64,000 nucleotides of DNA from Anaerofustis stercorihominis DSM 17244 (GTDB lineage: Bacteria; Bacillota; Clostridia; Eubacteriales; Anaerofustaceae), in contig NZ_DS560019.1 of the NCBI RefSeq assembly GCF_000154825.1, positions 62,001 through 126,000 on the forward strand, read 5' to 3'. The position numbers were made by a program, and so were the translations under genes. The stretch's first letter is position 1. Each line of letters opens with the position of its first letter. Shown piece after piece: positions 54,315 through 62,620 of the stretch. Under the pieces are notes generated by a model. It ran no database searches. It was given only the letters and a program-made list of their open reading frames with translations, and had not been told where the DNA came from.

Positions 54315-55457
54315 CTATTTTTTATCTATAAAATTTTTAATAAGATAATCTGCTATCCTATCAGAACTGTTTCCGTCCAGATATTTATAATGGGTATTTA
54401 TAAATTCATCATAGCCGCTTAAATCAAATTTGTTGTCCTTTATGAGCCTTATCACATCGTCCGTCTTTTTTACCTGTTCGCCTATCATCTCTGTTTCAAA
54501 ATCCTGATAAAATCCCGGATCATCTATATATTCTTCAAGGTCGTATACATAAAGTATAAGAGGTTTTCTTAAAACAGAATATTCTATTACCGCAGAGGAG
54601 TAATCGGTGATTAATATATCGCAGACAGGCATCACCTTATTCAAAACATCTTCCTTATCTAAATACTTTATGAAATCATCATCTTTATTATCTTCGGATT
54701 TCGCATTTAAATGAGGTTTATACAAAAGGACATATCCCAAACTTTGGAGTTCCTCTTTCATTTTTTCGACATTCAAATGAAGTTTTGTATCTTTTTCATT
54801 TCCTCTTCCTCTGAACGTAGGAGCATATAGGATGATTTTCTTACTCTTTAGATTTGGATATTTATCATAGAATTCATTTTCCACTCTATCCAAAACATCT
54901 TCTTTAAAGAACAGATCCGTTCTGGCACTTCCGAGCACCAAGACCTTCTCTTCGTCCATACCGAATGCGGTGGCATAATGCTTCTTTGAAAAATCGCTTC
55001 CCATTATGCAGTAGTCATAATTCTTATGTCTGAACTTATCCTCAACGGCTTCTTCTTTGATTTCAACATCATTACCGAATTTTTTCATCGCTCCGGCAGC
55101 ATGCCAAACCTGAATTACCACAGTCCTTTTTTTATGCTTTATGACATGAACTGGGAAATAAGCATTATCTACTATAAATACTCTTGAAGTTGCAAGATGA
55201 TATACCCCTTTAACAAGTCTTAAAAGGTATAAAATCTTACCTTTGAGTGAATAATCGTATTTATCAAATAAAAATACAAACTTTAAATCGTCTCTTTTTT
55301 CTTTTAATGCCCTATATATATATTTTATATTTCCGTCCAGTTTTGTATTTCTCGGAGTGGAAAATGTGATTTTTTTATTATTTACGGGTATCAAACAAAA
55401 AAGATAATAAAAGAAATGTAAAAATATGTTCGATAATGTATATTCTAACTTGTTCAT
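54315..55457 (-). CDS. CDP-glycerol glycerophosphotransferase family enzyme
   Basis: 380 residues of the TagB/TagF family, which builds poly(glycerol phosphate) or similar teichoic acid chains at the membrane face. N-terminal hydrophobic membrane-binding part (about 1-25), then the GT-B-like catalytic domain with the diagnostic VIQVWHAAGAMKKFG, FGMDEEKVLVLGSARTD, YAPTFRG, YKPH and DILITDYSSAVIEYSVL. Compared with full TagF it lacks a long N-terminal half, so it may be a TagB-like primase or a glycosyl-phosphate transferase for another polymer. A perfect promoter lies at 55494-55522. Confidence 0.9.
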   Translation of the reverse strand: MNKLEYTLSNIFLHFFYYLFCLIPVNNKKITFSTPRNTKLDGNIKYIYRALKEKRDDLKFVFLFDKYDYSLKGKILYLLRLVKGVYHLATSRVFIVDNAYFPVHVIKHKKRTVVIQVWHAAGAMKKFGNDVEIKEEAVEDKFRHKNYDYCIMGSDFSKKHYATAFGMDEEKVLVLGSARTDLFFKEDVLDRVENEFYDKYPNLKSKKIILYAPTFRGRGNEKDTKLHLNVEKMKEELQSLGYVLLYKPHLNAKSEDNKDDDFIKYLDKEDVLNKVMPVCDILITDYSSAVIEYSVLRKPLILYVYDLEEYIDDPGFYQDFETEMIGEQVKKTDDVIRLIKDNKFDLSGYDEFINTHYKYLDGNSSDRIADYLIKNFIDKK

Positions 55458-55493
55458 ATATTGTCCTTTTCCTTTTTATATTTCTATACCGTA

Positions 55494-55522
55494 ATTATAC
55501 TTTATAAAGTTTCTTTTGTCAA
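55494..55522 (-). promoter_or_regulatory. Consensus sigma-A promoter of the teichoic acid enzyme gene
   Basis: Perfect TTGACA (55517-55522), 17 bases, perfect TATAAT (55494-55499), about 35 bases before the ATG at 55457. Confidence 0.85.
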
Positions 55523-55716
55523 AGAAAAATCAGCTTTAAAACGTAAAAAATGCTTGTTTTTATTTTCATCACGAAACTAAATGTAAGTATTTAATGGTAA
55601 TAAATCAATTTTAAAAAATTTAAAATTTTCAGACAAATCGATTATGACTATTACTTTTTTTTATAGTTATGATACAATATTTTACCATGATAAATATTAA
55701 AAAAGAGGTAAGTAGT

Positions 55717-57066
55717 ATGTTTTACATCGATATGATAATATCAAAATTAATAATATTTTTAATAAACATTATTGATAAAAGCAGAGGAACGGATCTGCCG
55801 GGAAAAATCGCTTTAAAACTTAATAAAAACTTCCCGCTGGGATTTAAAAATATAGATTACGATAAGGTGATTTTCGTAACGGGGACCAACGGAAAATCCA
55901 CAACGACGAATTTGATACATCACGTACTTAAATCAAATGATTTCAGCGTAGCTTCAAACCTTGAAGGAGCGAACCTTATAGCGGGTATCACGACGACACT
56001 TATCAAAAACTCAACAATAACAGGAAAATTAAAACCTGAATACTTCGTATTTGAAATAGATGAAAGGTCTCTTAAGAATATACACAGAGTTATTCCCGCA
56101 AAACACTTGGTGATAACAAATCTTCAAAAAGACCAGGTACACAGAAATGCCGACCCCGATTTTATCTTAAGGAAAATAAAAGATGTAGTCAAAGAAGATA
56201 TGCACTTATACTTAAATAATGAAGAACCGAGAAGCAAGTCTTTTGAAGACAGTGCCGATACGGTCACCTACTACAGCGTAGATAAAAATTCAAGGTCTGT
56301 AGTCGATGAAGACAGACTCGGAGTAACGATGCCTTGTCCTAAATGCAACCATAAAATCAATTTCAATTATTATAATGTAGACAACGTAGGAGATTTTAAC
56401 TGTACAAACTGCGGGTTCAAAAGTAAAGAAACCCCTAAATACCAAATGAAAGATGTGGATTTCGAAAACGCAACTTTCACATACGACGGGACAACATTCA
56501 AAATGCCTTACAACGTTCCTTTCATGATGTATAACTACGCACTTGTTATCGCTCTCGGAGATACACTTGGGCTTACAAAAGAACAAATGCAGCATTCTTT
56601 CAACACCTTTATAAATATCGGCGGAAGAATAGAGACTATAAAATACAAAGATAAAGAACTTAAATATATAAGGATAAAACAGGAAAACCCTGAAACTCTC
56701 CAGTCTGCAATAGATGTAGTGGCAAATGACAAGGAAGAAAAGACTTTTATTTTGGGACTTTGTATAATAAAAGACGAACCGCCTCACTATACAAATACAT
56801 TTTACGCTTACGACTGCAACTTCAATGAACTGGTAAACTCGAACGTAAAAAAATACATCGCCTTTTCGGAATATGTATGCTACGATACGGCAAACAGATT
56901 CGTATATGAAGGTGTGGATAAAGAAAAAATAGCTGTTTTAAACACGGATAATGTTGAAAAGATACTTGAAGAAGTGGATAAAGCAGGATGTAACAATGTG
57001 TACTTGATAACATGGCTAGAAACATTTATAGACATCAAAAATTACGTTAAGAAAAACAATTTATAG
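55717..57066 (+). CDS. murT: MurT-like Mur ligase, divergent
   Basis: 449 residues. Like MurT it has the Mur ATP-binding domain (VTGTNGKST, 54-62), a Cys4 zinc ribbon (Cys207, 210, 229, 232) inserted in the central domain, and a C-terminal MurT-type domain. MurT, with the glutaminase GatD, amidates the second-position glutamate of lipid II. Differences from the usual family: the NPAGxNQ-type segment reads ENPETLQ (323-329), and the LNDNxADGRDVSWIWD-type segment reads IIKDEPPHYTNTFYAYD (350-366). It is coupled to gatD by 9 bases. The ATG at 55717 follows GAGGTAAGTAGT. Confidence 0.8.
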   Translation: MFYIDMIISKLIIFLINIIDKSRGTDLPGKIALKLNKNFPLGFKNIDYDKVIFVTGTNGKSTTTNLIHHVLKSNDFSVASNLEGANLIAGITTTLIKNSTITGKLKPEYFVFEIDERSLKNIHRVIPAKHLVITNLQKDQVHRNADPDFILRKIKDVVKEDMHLYLNNEEPRSKSFEDSADTVTYYSVDKNSRSVVDEDRLGVTMPCPKCNHKINFNYYNVDNVGDFNCTNCGFKSKETPKYQMKDVDFENATFTYDGTTFKMPYNVPFMMYNYALVIALGDTLGLTKEQMQHSFNTFINIGGRIETIKYKDKELKYIRIKQENPETLQSAIDVVANDKEEKTFILGLCIIKDEPPHYTNTFYAYDCNFNELVNSNVKKYIAFSEYVCYDTANRFVYEGVDKEKIAVLNTDNVEKILEEVDKAGCNNVYLITWLETFIDIKNYVKKNNL

Positions 57067-57075
57067 GAGAGAAAA

Positions 57076-57825
57076 ATGGGAAAAGAAATAAATTTAGCTT
57101 ACCTATATCCGGATATATTAAATCTTCACGGCGACAGAGGAAACGTCCTTGCTTTTGAAAAGGCAGCAAAAGATATGGGGATCGAGTTGGTAACAACAAG
57201 GATAGACAGTATCAGCGAGAAAATAGATTTTGATAAGTTTGATATTATCCTTTTGTCTCCGGGAGAACTGAAAGTAATGGATACCATAGCAAATGCTTTC
57301 GATAAACAAAGAGACGAACTGGAAAAATATATAGAAGAAAACAAATATTTATTCGTTATCGGGACTACGGGGGCGATACTGGCAAAAGATATAATATTTG
57401 AAAACGGAAACAAAAAAGAAGGTCTAGGTATCTTCGATATGACAGCGGAGGAAAGAAGCTCCATATACGGAGACGATTTGACATTCAATGCAGATATAAA
57501 CGGACAGGAAATGGAAATAATCTCTTGCCAGATAAATTCCATAAACATGAAATTTAATACGGATATAACTCCTTTCGGAAGGGTAACTTACGGATACGGA
57601 AATGACAGCGAACATAAAGAAGGAGCAAGAAGAAACAATCTTATTTACACAAATGCTTTGGGACCGGTATTTATTAAAAACCCTTGGATGACCCAGGAAA
57701 TAATCATTGATATAGCTGATAAAAAAGGTATTGACGTAGAAAACAAAGACTTGGATTTTTCTTTAGAAATAGCGTCAAAAGAAACAATAAAAGATTTTAT
57801 CAGTAAAAAGGAAGCGGTAAAATAA
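57076..57825 (+). CDS. gatD: GatD-like protein lacking glutaminase active-site residues
   Basis: 249 residues, class I amidotransferase (CobB/GatD) fold: LAYLYPDILNLHGDRGNVLAFEKAA at the start is the family opening, and YTNALGPVFIKNP near 191-203 is the family C-terminal block. The usual nucleophile segment (CGGYQ) reads GTTGAI (96-101), so the catalytic Cys is absent; the usual HGP triad His is Leu195 (ALGP). It therefore should not hydrolyse glutamine. Whether it is an inactive structural partner or serves another reaction is not clear. It follows murT by 9 bases and ends at a strong terminator. Confidence 0.85.
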   Translation: MGKEINLAYLYPDILNLHGDRGNVLAFEKAAKDMGIELVTTRIDSISEKIDFDKFDIILLSPGELKVMDTIANAFDKQRDELEKYIEENKYLFVIGTTGAILAKDIIFENGNKKEGLGIFDMTAEERSSIYGDDLTFNADINGQEMEIISCQINSINMKFNTDITPFGRVTYGYGNDSEHKEGARRNNLIYTNALGPVFIKNPWMTQEIIIDIADKKGIDVENKDLDFSLEIASKETIKDFISKKEAVK

Positions 57826-57850
57826 AAAAGAGGCGTTATGCCTCTTTTTT
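57824..57850. terminator. Bidirectional terminator
   Basis: AAAAAAGAGGC-loop-GCCTCTTTTTT (GAGGC 57830-57834, GCCTC 57840-57844) between converging gatD-like and EamA genes. Confidence 0.9.
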
Positions 57851-58747
57851 TTATTTAAGTTTCGTATTGGAAACATATACACCCAAAAGGACCAAAATGC
57901 TGCCGACAAGCTGGAGAATAGTAAAACTTTCGGAAAGTATCACTATACCGCTCAATATGGAAACAACGGTAGAAAGCCCTACAAAAGAGGCAGTCTTATT
58001 GGTACCGAGATATCCGATAGCAGTATTAGAAAGGAGAAATGCAATTATTGAAGCACCAAGCCCCAAATATAATGCTGTAATCAAGAATTCACGGTTAACA
58101 AAAGGGAGCACGATGAAATCATAAAAAGTACCCTTTATCAAGTTATCTCCCATACCAAGTGCCCCAAAGAATACAAAACCCATACTTATCATTATGTAAG
58201 TCTTTTCGATATTTGTAAAGTTATCTGATTTTTTACAGTATACGGAATATAGGCTGTAAGACAAAACAGCCATGAAAAGCATTGAGTAACCAAGTATATC
58301 GAATGAAGCAGATAAACCTTTTACTATAACGGTAATTACGACTCCGATGAAAGTAAGGCTTATACCGACTATCTGATTTTTGTTTGGTTTTTCCTTTAAA
58401 ATAAGTGCCGAACATAATATAGTCACGATAGGTATGCTCGCTATTATAGTTCCGCTTTCGCTTGCAGTGGTAAGCTCTATACCGAAAGTCTCCGAGGTAA
58501 AATAAATGACCGGACAAAACAAAGCAGTCATTAATATAGGTTTTAAACTTTTATCCTTAAAATCTACTTTTATTACCTTAAATAACAAGCATAAGTTGAT
58601 ACCTATAAAAGCAATGATAAATCTCCAGCTTAAAACATCAATGGGAGTAAAAGATAACGTGATATTTTTCGTAAATAAATAACTGAGTCCGAATATAGTT
58701 TCGCAGACCGCCGCACAAATGATCCCGATGGTAAACTTTTTGTTCAT
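57851..58747 (-). CDS. EamA/DMT-family transporter
   Basis: 298 residues with ten transmembrane segments and two tandem EamA (DUF6) repeats (about 8-140 and 155-295), the layout of drug/metabolite transporters. The motif LSWRFIIAFIGI and the GYLGTNKTASFVGLSTVVS block are typical. Family substrates include amino acids, nucleosides and toxic metabolites; none can be assigned. It stands alone, followed on its strand by the shared terminator. Its start ATG at 58747 has only a weak ribosome binding site. Confidence 0.9.
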   Translation of the reverse strand: MNKKFTIGIICAAVCETIFGLSYLFTKNITLSFTPIDVLSWRFIIAFIGINLCLLFKVIKVDFKDKSLKPILMTALFCPVIYFTSETFGIELTTASESGTIIASIPIVTILCSALILKEKPNKNQIVGISLTFIGVVITVIVKGLSASFDILGYSMLFMAVLSYSLYSVYCKKSDNFTNIEKTYIMISMGFVFFGALGMGDNLIKGTFYDFIVLPFVNREFLITALYLGLGASIIAFLLSNTAIGYLGTNKTASFVGLSTVVSILSGIVILSESFTILQLVGSILVLLGVYVSNTKLK

Positions 58748-59015
58748 TTTGTATCTCTCTGTATTTAAATTTAAATCATTAATAATGATACATTAAATGA
58801 AAATCAAAAACAAATTTAACAAGGAATTTTAGAGAAAAACCGATAAAAAGTGCGATATTACATAAAAAAATACAAAATTTTGCACAGTTTGCGATATGTC
58901 ACACATATTCTGTCGTAAAAAATACTATTATTAAATATATATTTTTATATCCTCCAATCCTAAAAATGTACGTACTAACTTCGATATCAATAATATTTTT
59001 AAGGAGGATTTATTC

Positions 59016-59252
59016 ATGAATTTAAGGAAAGCAGTAACAGACAGAATTAAAGAATTATGTAGGGAAAATCATATGAGCATAAATGCAATGGCAAATATGT
59101 GCGGCATGCCTCCATCTACTATTTACAGTATAATGAAAGGCAAGAGTCAAAATCCGTGTTTGAACACCGTATATCATATTTGTTTAGGCATGAATATGCC
59201 ACTGTCCGAATTCTTTGACAGCCCGATATTCAGTGAATACGAAGATATATAA
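59016..59252 (+). CDS. Small XRE-family regulator
   Basis: 78 residues, one helix-turn-helix domain (MSINAMANMCGMPPSTIYSIMKGK, about 19-42) and a typical clostridial C-terminus (NMPLSEFFDSPIFSEYEDI). Proteins of this type are common single-domain regulators. The ATG follows AAGGAGG with a good gap. TGCGATAT occurs twice upstream (58851-58858, 58890-58897), a possible autoregulatory site. A strong terminator ends the gene. Confidence 0.92.
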   Translation: MNLRKAVTDRIKELCRENHMSINAMANMCGMPPSTIYSIMKGKSQNPCLNTVYHICLGMNMPLSEFFDSPIFSEYEDI

Positions 59253-59258
59253 AAATGT

Positions 59259-59291
59259 AAAAGGACCGCTTTAATATAAAGCGGTCCTTTT
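59259..59291. terminator. Bidirectional terminator
   Basis: 15-bp perfect stem AAAAGGACCGCTTTA/TAAAGCGGTCCTTTT with a 3-base loop; serves the XRE gene and the converging isomerase gene. Confidence 0.93.
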
Positions 59292-59331
59292 AAAGAAAAA
59301 ATGGTAAACATATATAATTATTTGGAAATAA

Positions 59332-59790
59332 TTAGCCTTTATATTTTTCGTCAAGCTTTGTTACTTCATCCACATTGCTTTGACTCTTGCATCCCTCTAC
59401 AAAATCATTATCCAACCAGTGTTTCAAAACAACCTTTGCTGTTTCTTTCCCTATTACCCTGTATCCCATAGTAATGATTTTTGCATTGTTGCTTAAGCTT
59501 GCTCTTTCAGCAGAATACGGGTCATGGCAAACAGTAGCGAATACTCCGGGAACTTTATTTGCGGCAATACTCATACCAATACCAGTACCGCAGAACAGAA
59601 GTCCTCTGTCGTAATCTTCGTCCCTTACAGCCAAAGCAACCTTTTCAGCAACGTTAGCATAGAAAGTCTTGTCGCTTTCTTCTTTTACACCAAGGTCCGT
59701 AACTCCGTATCCTTCATCTTTCAAATAAGATACTATTTCATCTTTCAAAAGTAAACCGACAGCGTCGGCACCGACTGCTATTTTTTTCAT
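59332..59790 (-). CDS. rpiB: RpiB-family isomerase, tetrose-phosphate type
   Basis: 152 residues of the RpiB/LacAB sugar-phosphate isomerase family with catalytic Cys67 (LFCGTGIGMS), His89 and SLSNNAKIITMGYRVIG. The usual N-terminal DHAG of ribose-5-phosphate isomerase B is DAVG (9-12), and the FYAN (43-46) plus ALSNNAxIITMGxRVIG pattern resembles EryI/DerI, the D-erythrulose-4-phosphate isomerases of tetritol pathways. I therefore expect a four-carbon sugar phosphate or an RpiB variant. It starts 14 bases after the GpsA-like gene and shares its transcript. Confidence 0.85.
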   Translation of the reverse strand: MKKIAVGADAVGLLLKDEIVSYLKDEGYGVTDLGVKEESDKTFYANVAEKVALAVRDEDYDRGLLFCGTGIGMSIAANKVPGVFATVCHDPYSAERASLSNNAKIITMGYRVIGKETAKVVLKHWLDNDFVEGCKSQSNVDEVTKLDEKYKG

Positions 59791-59804
59791 CTAATCTCTC
59801 CTTA

Positions 59805-60875
59805 TTATTCGTAATCAAATCCGGTACATTTATTCATGACTTTTACTATTGTGTCATATGCGTTTTTATCTTCAAAAAGTATTTCATACAAAGCCTGAAG
59901 GAACGGAAGTTTACTTCTGTCAAGTACACCTTTTTCTTCAAGCTGAGGGATAAGTTCCCATGCAAACTTTATCGCATTATAACCTTCAACGGTTATATCT
60001 TCGTCTCTCATCTTCTTTATAGCTTTCGTTCCGGGCATTCCGCCCCCGCACACTTCACCCAATATCCTGTTCCTGCCGGCTTCACATGTGATTTCCAAAT
60101 CCCCTACTCCCGGCTGTCCGATAACAGAAGAATAGCTTCCGCCCATTGCTTTTGTAAGGACACCCATTTCCGCTACCGCAAAGGTAAACAGTGCCGCTTT
60201 ACAGTTATTGTTAAGCTTTCCGTCAAGTTCTTTAAAACCTTCCGCCATACCGAGTCCTATAGAATATGCATTCTTCATTGCCGCACAGATCTCTAACCCG
60301 ATCACATCACTTGATATACCTACATTGTATTTATCCGTCACAAGAAGGCTTCTCATGTATTTTGCAGCCTCTATATCTTTACTTGCATAATCTACCGAGT
60401 TAGGACATTCCCATACCACTTCGACAGCTTTACAAGGGCCTCCCACAAAGACAAAAGGAATTTTACCCACTAAATTTTCCGGAAGCAGTTCCTCTAAAAT
60501 ATCCGGAAGGATTATTACTTTATCCTTATCCTTCAAATCATATTCAAACCCTTTTGCCACACTTCCCACTACCATACCTTCTTTTAAATAAGGTATAGCT
60601 TTTTTAAATACACTAGCAAGTCCATCGCTTGTGATACCCATAATAACAAGGTCGGCATCCTTCATAGCTTCTTCCAGCTCTTCATTATAAAAATAATTTA
60701 TCCCGTCCTCGAGCTTACACTTATGTTTTATATGAGTACCGTCTTTTTTCAGCTGGTCTATAATTTTCGTATCAAGATGTGTCCCCCATAAATTAACATT
60801 GTGTCCGTTCTTTCTGAGCGGTGTGGTTAGGGCACTGCCCATCGCACCGGCGCCAAGTATTGTAACATTAGCCAT
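59805..60875 (-). CDS. GpsA-like NAD-dependent polyol-phosphate dehydrogenase
   Basis: 356 residues with the N-terminal Rossmann motif GAGAMGSAL (8-16) and the C-terminal domain of NAD-dependent glycerol-3-phosphate dehydrogenase (CAAMKNAYSIGLGMAEG with the catalytic Lys; GVGDLEITCEAGRNRILGE). It is a divergent paralog, not necessarily the housekeeping GpsA: residues around the substrate site differ and it is coupled to the tetrose-type RpiB. It may oxidise or reduce a polyol phosphate such as erythritol 4-phosphate; this is inference. The ATG at 60875 follows AGAGAGG; the frame upstream to 60986 lies within the terminator of the ABC operon. Confidence 0.85.
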   Translation of the reverse strand: MANVTILGAGAMGSALTTPLRKNGHNVNLWGTHLDTKIIDQLKKDGTHIKHKCKLEDGINYFYNEELEEAMKDADLVIMGITSDGLASVFKKAIPYLKEGMVVGSVAKGFEYDLKDKDKVIILPDILEELLPENLVGKIPFVFVGGPCKAVEVVWECPNSVDYASKDIEAAKYMRSLLVTDKYNVGISSDVIGLEICAAMKNAYSIGLGMAEGFKELDGKLNNNCKAALFTFAVAEMGVLTKAMGGSYSSVIGQPGVGDLEITCEAGRNRILGEVCGGGMPGTKAIKKMRDEDITVEGYNAIKFAWELIPQLEEKGVLDRSKLPFLQALYEILFEDKNAYDTIVKVMNKCTGFDYE

Positions 60876-60921
60876 ATTATATGTACCTCTCTTTATATAA
60901 TTACTATATATTATATAAAAA

Positions 60922-60968
60922 AACCATAACATAATAACACATTTACAATGTGCTCGTGTTATGGTTTC
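60922..60968 (-). terminator. Terminator of the ABC importer operon
   Basis: Two-level hairpin: outer stem AAACCATAACA/TGTTATGGTTT (60922-60932 with 60958-60968) and an inner ACACATT/AATGTG stem, with a T7 tail on the minus strand. Confidence 0.85.
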
Positions 60969-61043
60969 TCTTATAATCTCTTCCAAAACTTGTATTAAGT
61001 TATTAACATTATATACGAAATATGAAAATTTTTCAATATATTT

Positions 61044-61853
61044 TTAATCATATTTCACAACTTTTTTCTCCAAATATGAAACTAAGAAATACATAAGCCC
61101 CGCAACGACGGATAGGATAACGACTCCTGCCATTACAAGGTCAAGGTTGAAGACCTGAGAACCGTATACTATCAAATATCCGAGTCCCGCTTTACTTACC
61201 AGGAATTCACCCATAATGACCCCGACCCATGAAAGACCGACATTTATCTTCAAAGCATTGATTATATTTTTTATGCTCGAAGGGAATACGGCTTTGGTGA
61301 AAATCTGCATTTTACTGGCATTGAATGTCTTAAGTAAAATTATCTTTTCTTCGCTTGCCTGCATAAATCCGGAATATACGCCTATTATCGTAGCGACTAT
61401 GGAAATGGCAAGGGTCATGATCAAAATAGAACCCATGCCTGCTCCCGCCCATACGATTATAACGGGACCGAGCGCTACTTTTGGAAGTGCGTTGAGCACC
61501 ACCAAATAAGGATCCAGTATTTTAGCTAACCTTTCGCTCCACCATAGCATCATCGCTATTATGGTACCGAACACCGTTCCCAGAGTAAATCCGGCTACGG
61601 TTTCGAATGTCGTAACAAATAAATGGTTATATAAGCTGTGGGTCTTTATCAGATCCACTATAGTTTCAAATACTCTGCTTGGAGAGGAAGTAATAAATTG
61701 ATTTATCCATCCAAGTCTGGCTGCCATTTCCCATAAAACAAGAAATAAAACCAGGATACCTATCCTAGAAAAACTAACTATGAATCTTTCCTTTTTCTGC
61801 TTTATTAGAAATTGTTCATGTTCTCTCTCTTTTAATTCATTATATATGCACAT
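61044..61853 (-). CDS. ABC importer permease (SsuC/TauC-like)
   Basis: 269 residues with about six transmembrane segments and the inner membrane component EAA-loop EEKIILLKTFNASKMQIFTKAVFPSSIKNIINALK. It belongs to the BPD_transp_1 family of nitrate/sulfonate/taurine and thiamine-precursor importers. Its start overlaps the ATPase gene by 14 bases, so the two are coupled. It forms the channel of the transporter whose other parts are the next two genes. Confidence 0.93.
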   Translation of the reverse strand: MCIYNELKEREHEQFLIKQKKERFIVSFSRIGILVLFLVLWEMAARLGWINQFITSSPSRVFETIVDLIKTHSLYNHLFVTTFETVAGFTLGTVFGTIIAMMLWWSERLAKILDPYLVVLNALPKVALGPVIIVWAGAGMGSILIMTLAISIVATIIGVYSGFMQASEEKIILLKTFNASKMQIFTKAVFPSSIKNIINALKINVGLSWVGVIMGEFLVSKAGLGYLIVYGSQVFNLDLVMAGVVILSVVAGLMYFLVSYLEKKVVKYD

Positions 61854-62601
61854 CTAAATCCCTCCAAATCTTATCATAATAATCAGAAAACTCTTTAGCC
61901 TTTCGTCTTTCGACGGGCGATAAAGAATCGATTGAAAGGTTGATATCATATATATTTTTGACTTTTGCGGGTCTCGAAGAAACTACGATAACCCTGTCTG
62001 CCAAAGATATTGCCTCCGATAAATCATGGGTGACCAGTATTGCGGTCTTATGGCTATTCCTTATTGCAAGGCTTATATCCTCACTTACCGCAAGTCTGGT
62101 TTGATAATCGAGTGCCGAGAATGGTTCATCTAATAACAGTATATCCGGTTTAAGTGCAAGTGTCCTAATTAGAGCTACTCTTTGTCTCATCCCTCCCGAT
62201 AATTGTCTTGGGTATGCGTGCATAAAACTTTCAAGTCCATACATCTTTAAAAGCCCCAAAACATACTCTTTGTCTTCATCATCTATTTTTCCTTTACCTC
62301 TTATTTCAAGCCCCAAAAGAGCATTGTCTAATATGGTCCTAAAGGAAAAAAGCTGGTCTTGCTGAAGCATATATCCGATACTGGGATTTTCTTTTTTATA
62401 TTCATAGTAGCCCGAACTTGGTTCGATTAATCCTGAAAGCATTGATAGAATCGTACTTTTTCCGCACCCGCTAGGTCCTACGAGTGCGATAAACTCACCT
62501 TCATATACATCTAGAGAAAACCCTTCTACTGCCGTAACTACACTTTTTTTAGTATGAAAATTCTTAACTAAATCATTAATTTCTACTATAGGCTTTCTCA
62601 T
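61840..62601 (-). CDS. ABC importer ATPase (SsuB/TauB-like)
   Basis: 253 residues: Walker A GPSGCGKST (about 43-51), Q-loop YMLQQDQ, signature LSGGMRQR, Walker B LLLDEPF and His switch VTHDLSEA, in the order of importer ATPases of the nitrate/sulfonate group. It powers uptake with the 61044-61853 permease. The AGGAGT site lies 7 bases before the ATG, and the gene follows the binding protein by 19 bases. Confidence 0.94.
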   Translation of the reverse strand: MRKPIVEINDLVKNFHTKKSVVTAVEGFSLDVYEGEFIALVGPSGCGKSTILSMLSGLIEPSSGYYEYKKENPSIGYMLQQDQLFSFRTILDNALLGLEIRGKGKIDDEDKEYVLGLLKMYGLESFMHAYPRQLSGGMRQRVALIRTLALKPDILLLDEPFSALDYQTRLAVSEDISLAIRNSHKTAILVTHDLSEAISLADRVIVVSSRPAKVKNIYDINLSIDSLSPVERRKAKEFSDYYDKIWRDLDVHI

Positions 62602-62620
62602 AATATCTACTCCTTATAAT

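Noticed and set aside
60876-60986. N-terminal extension of the GpsA-like protein
   Set aside because: It overlaps the terminator hairpin of the ABC operon; the Rossmann motif and ribosome binding site place the start at 60875.
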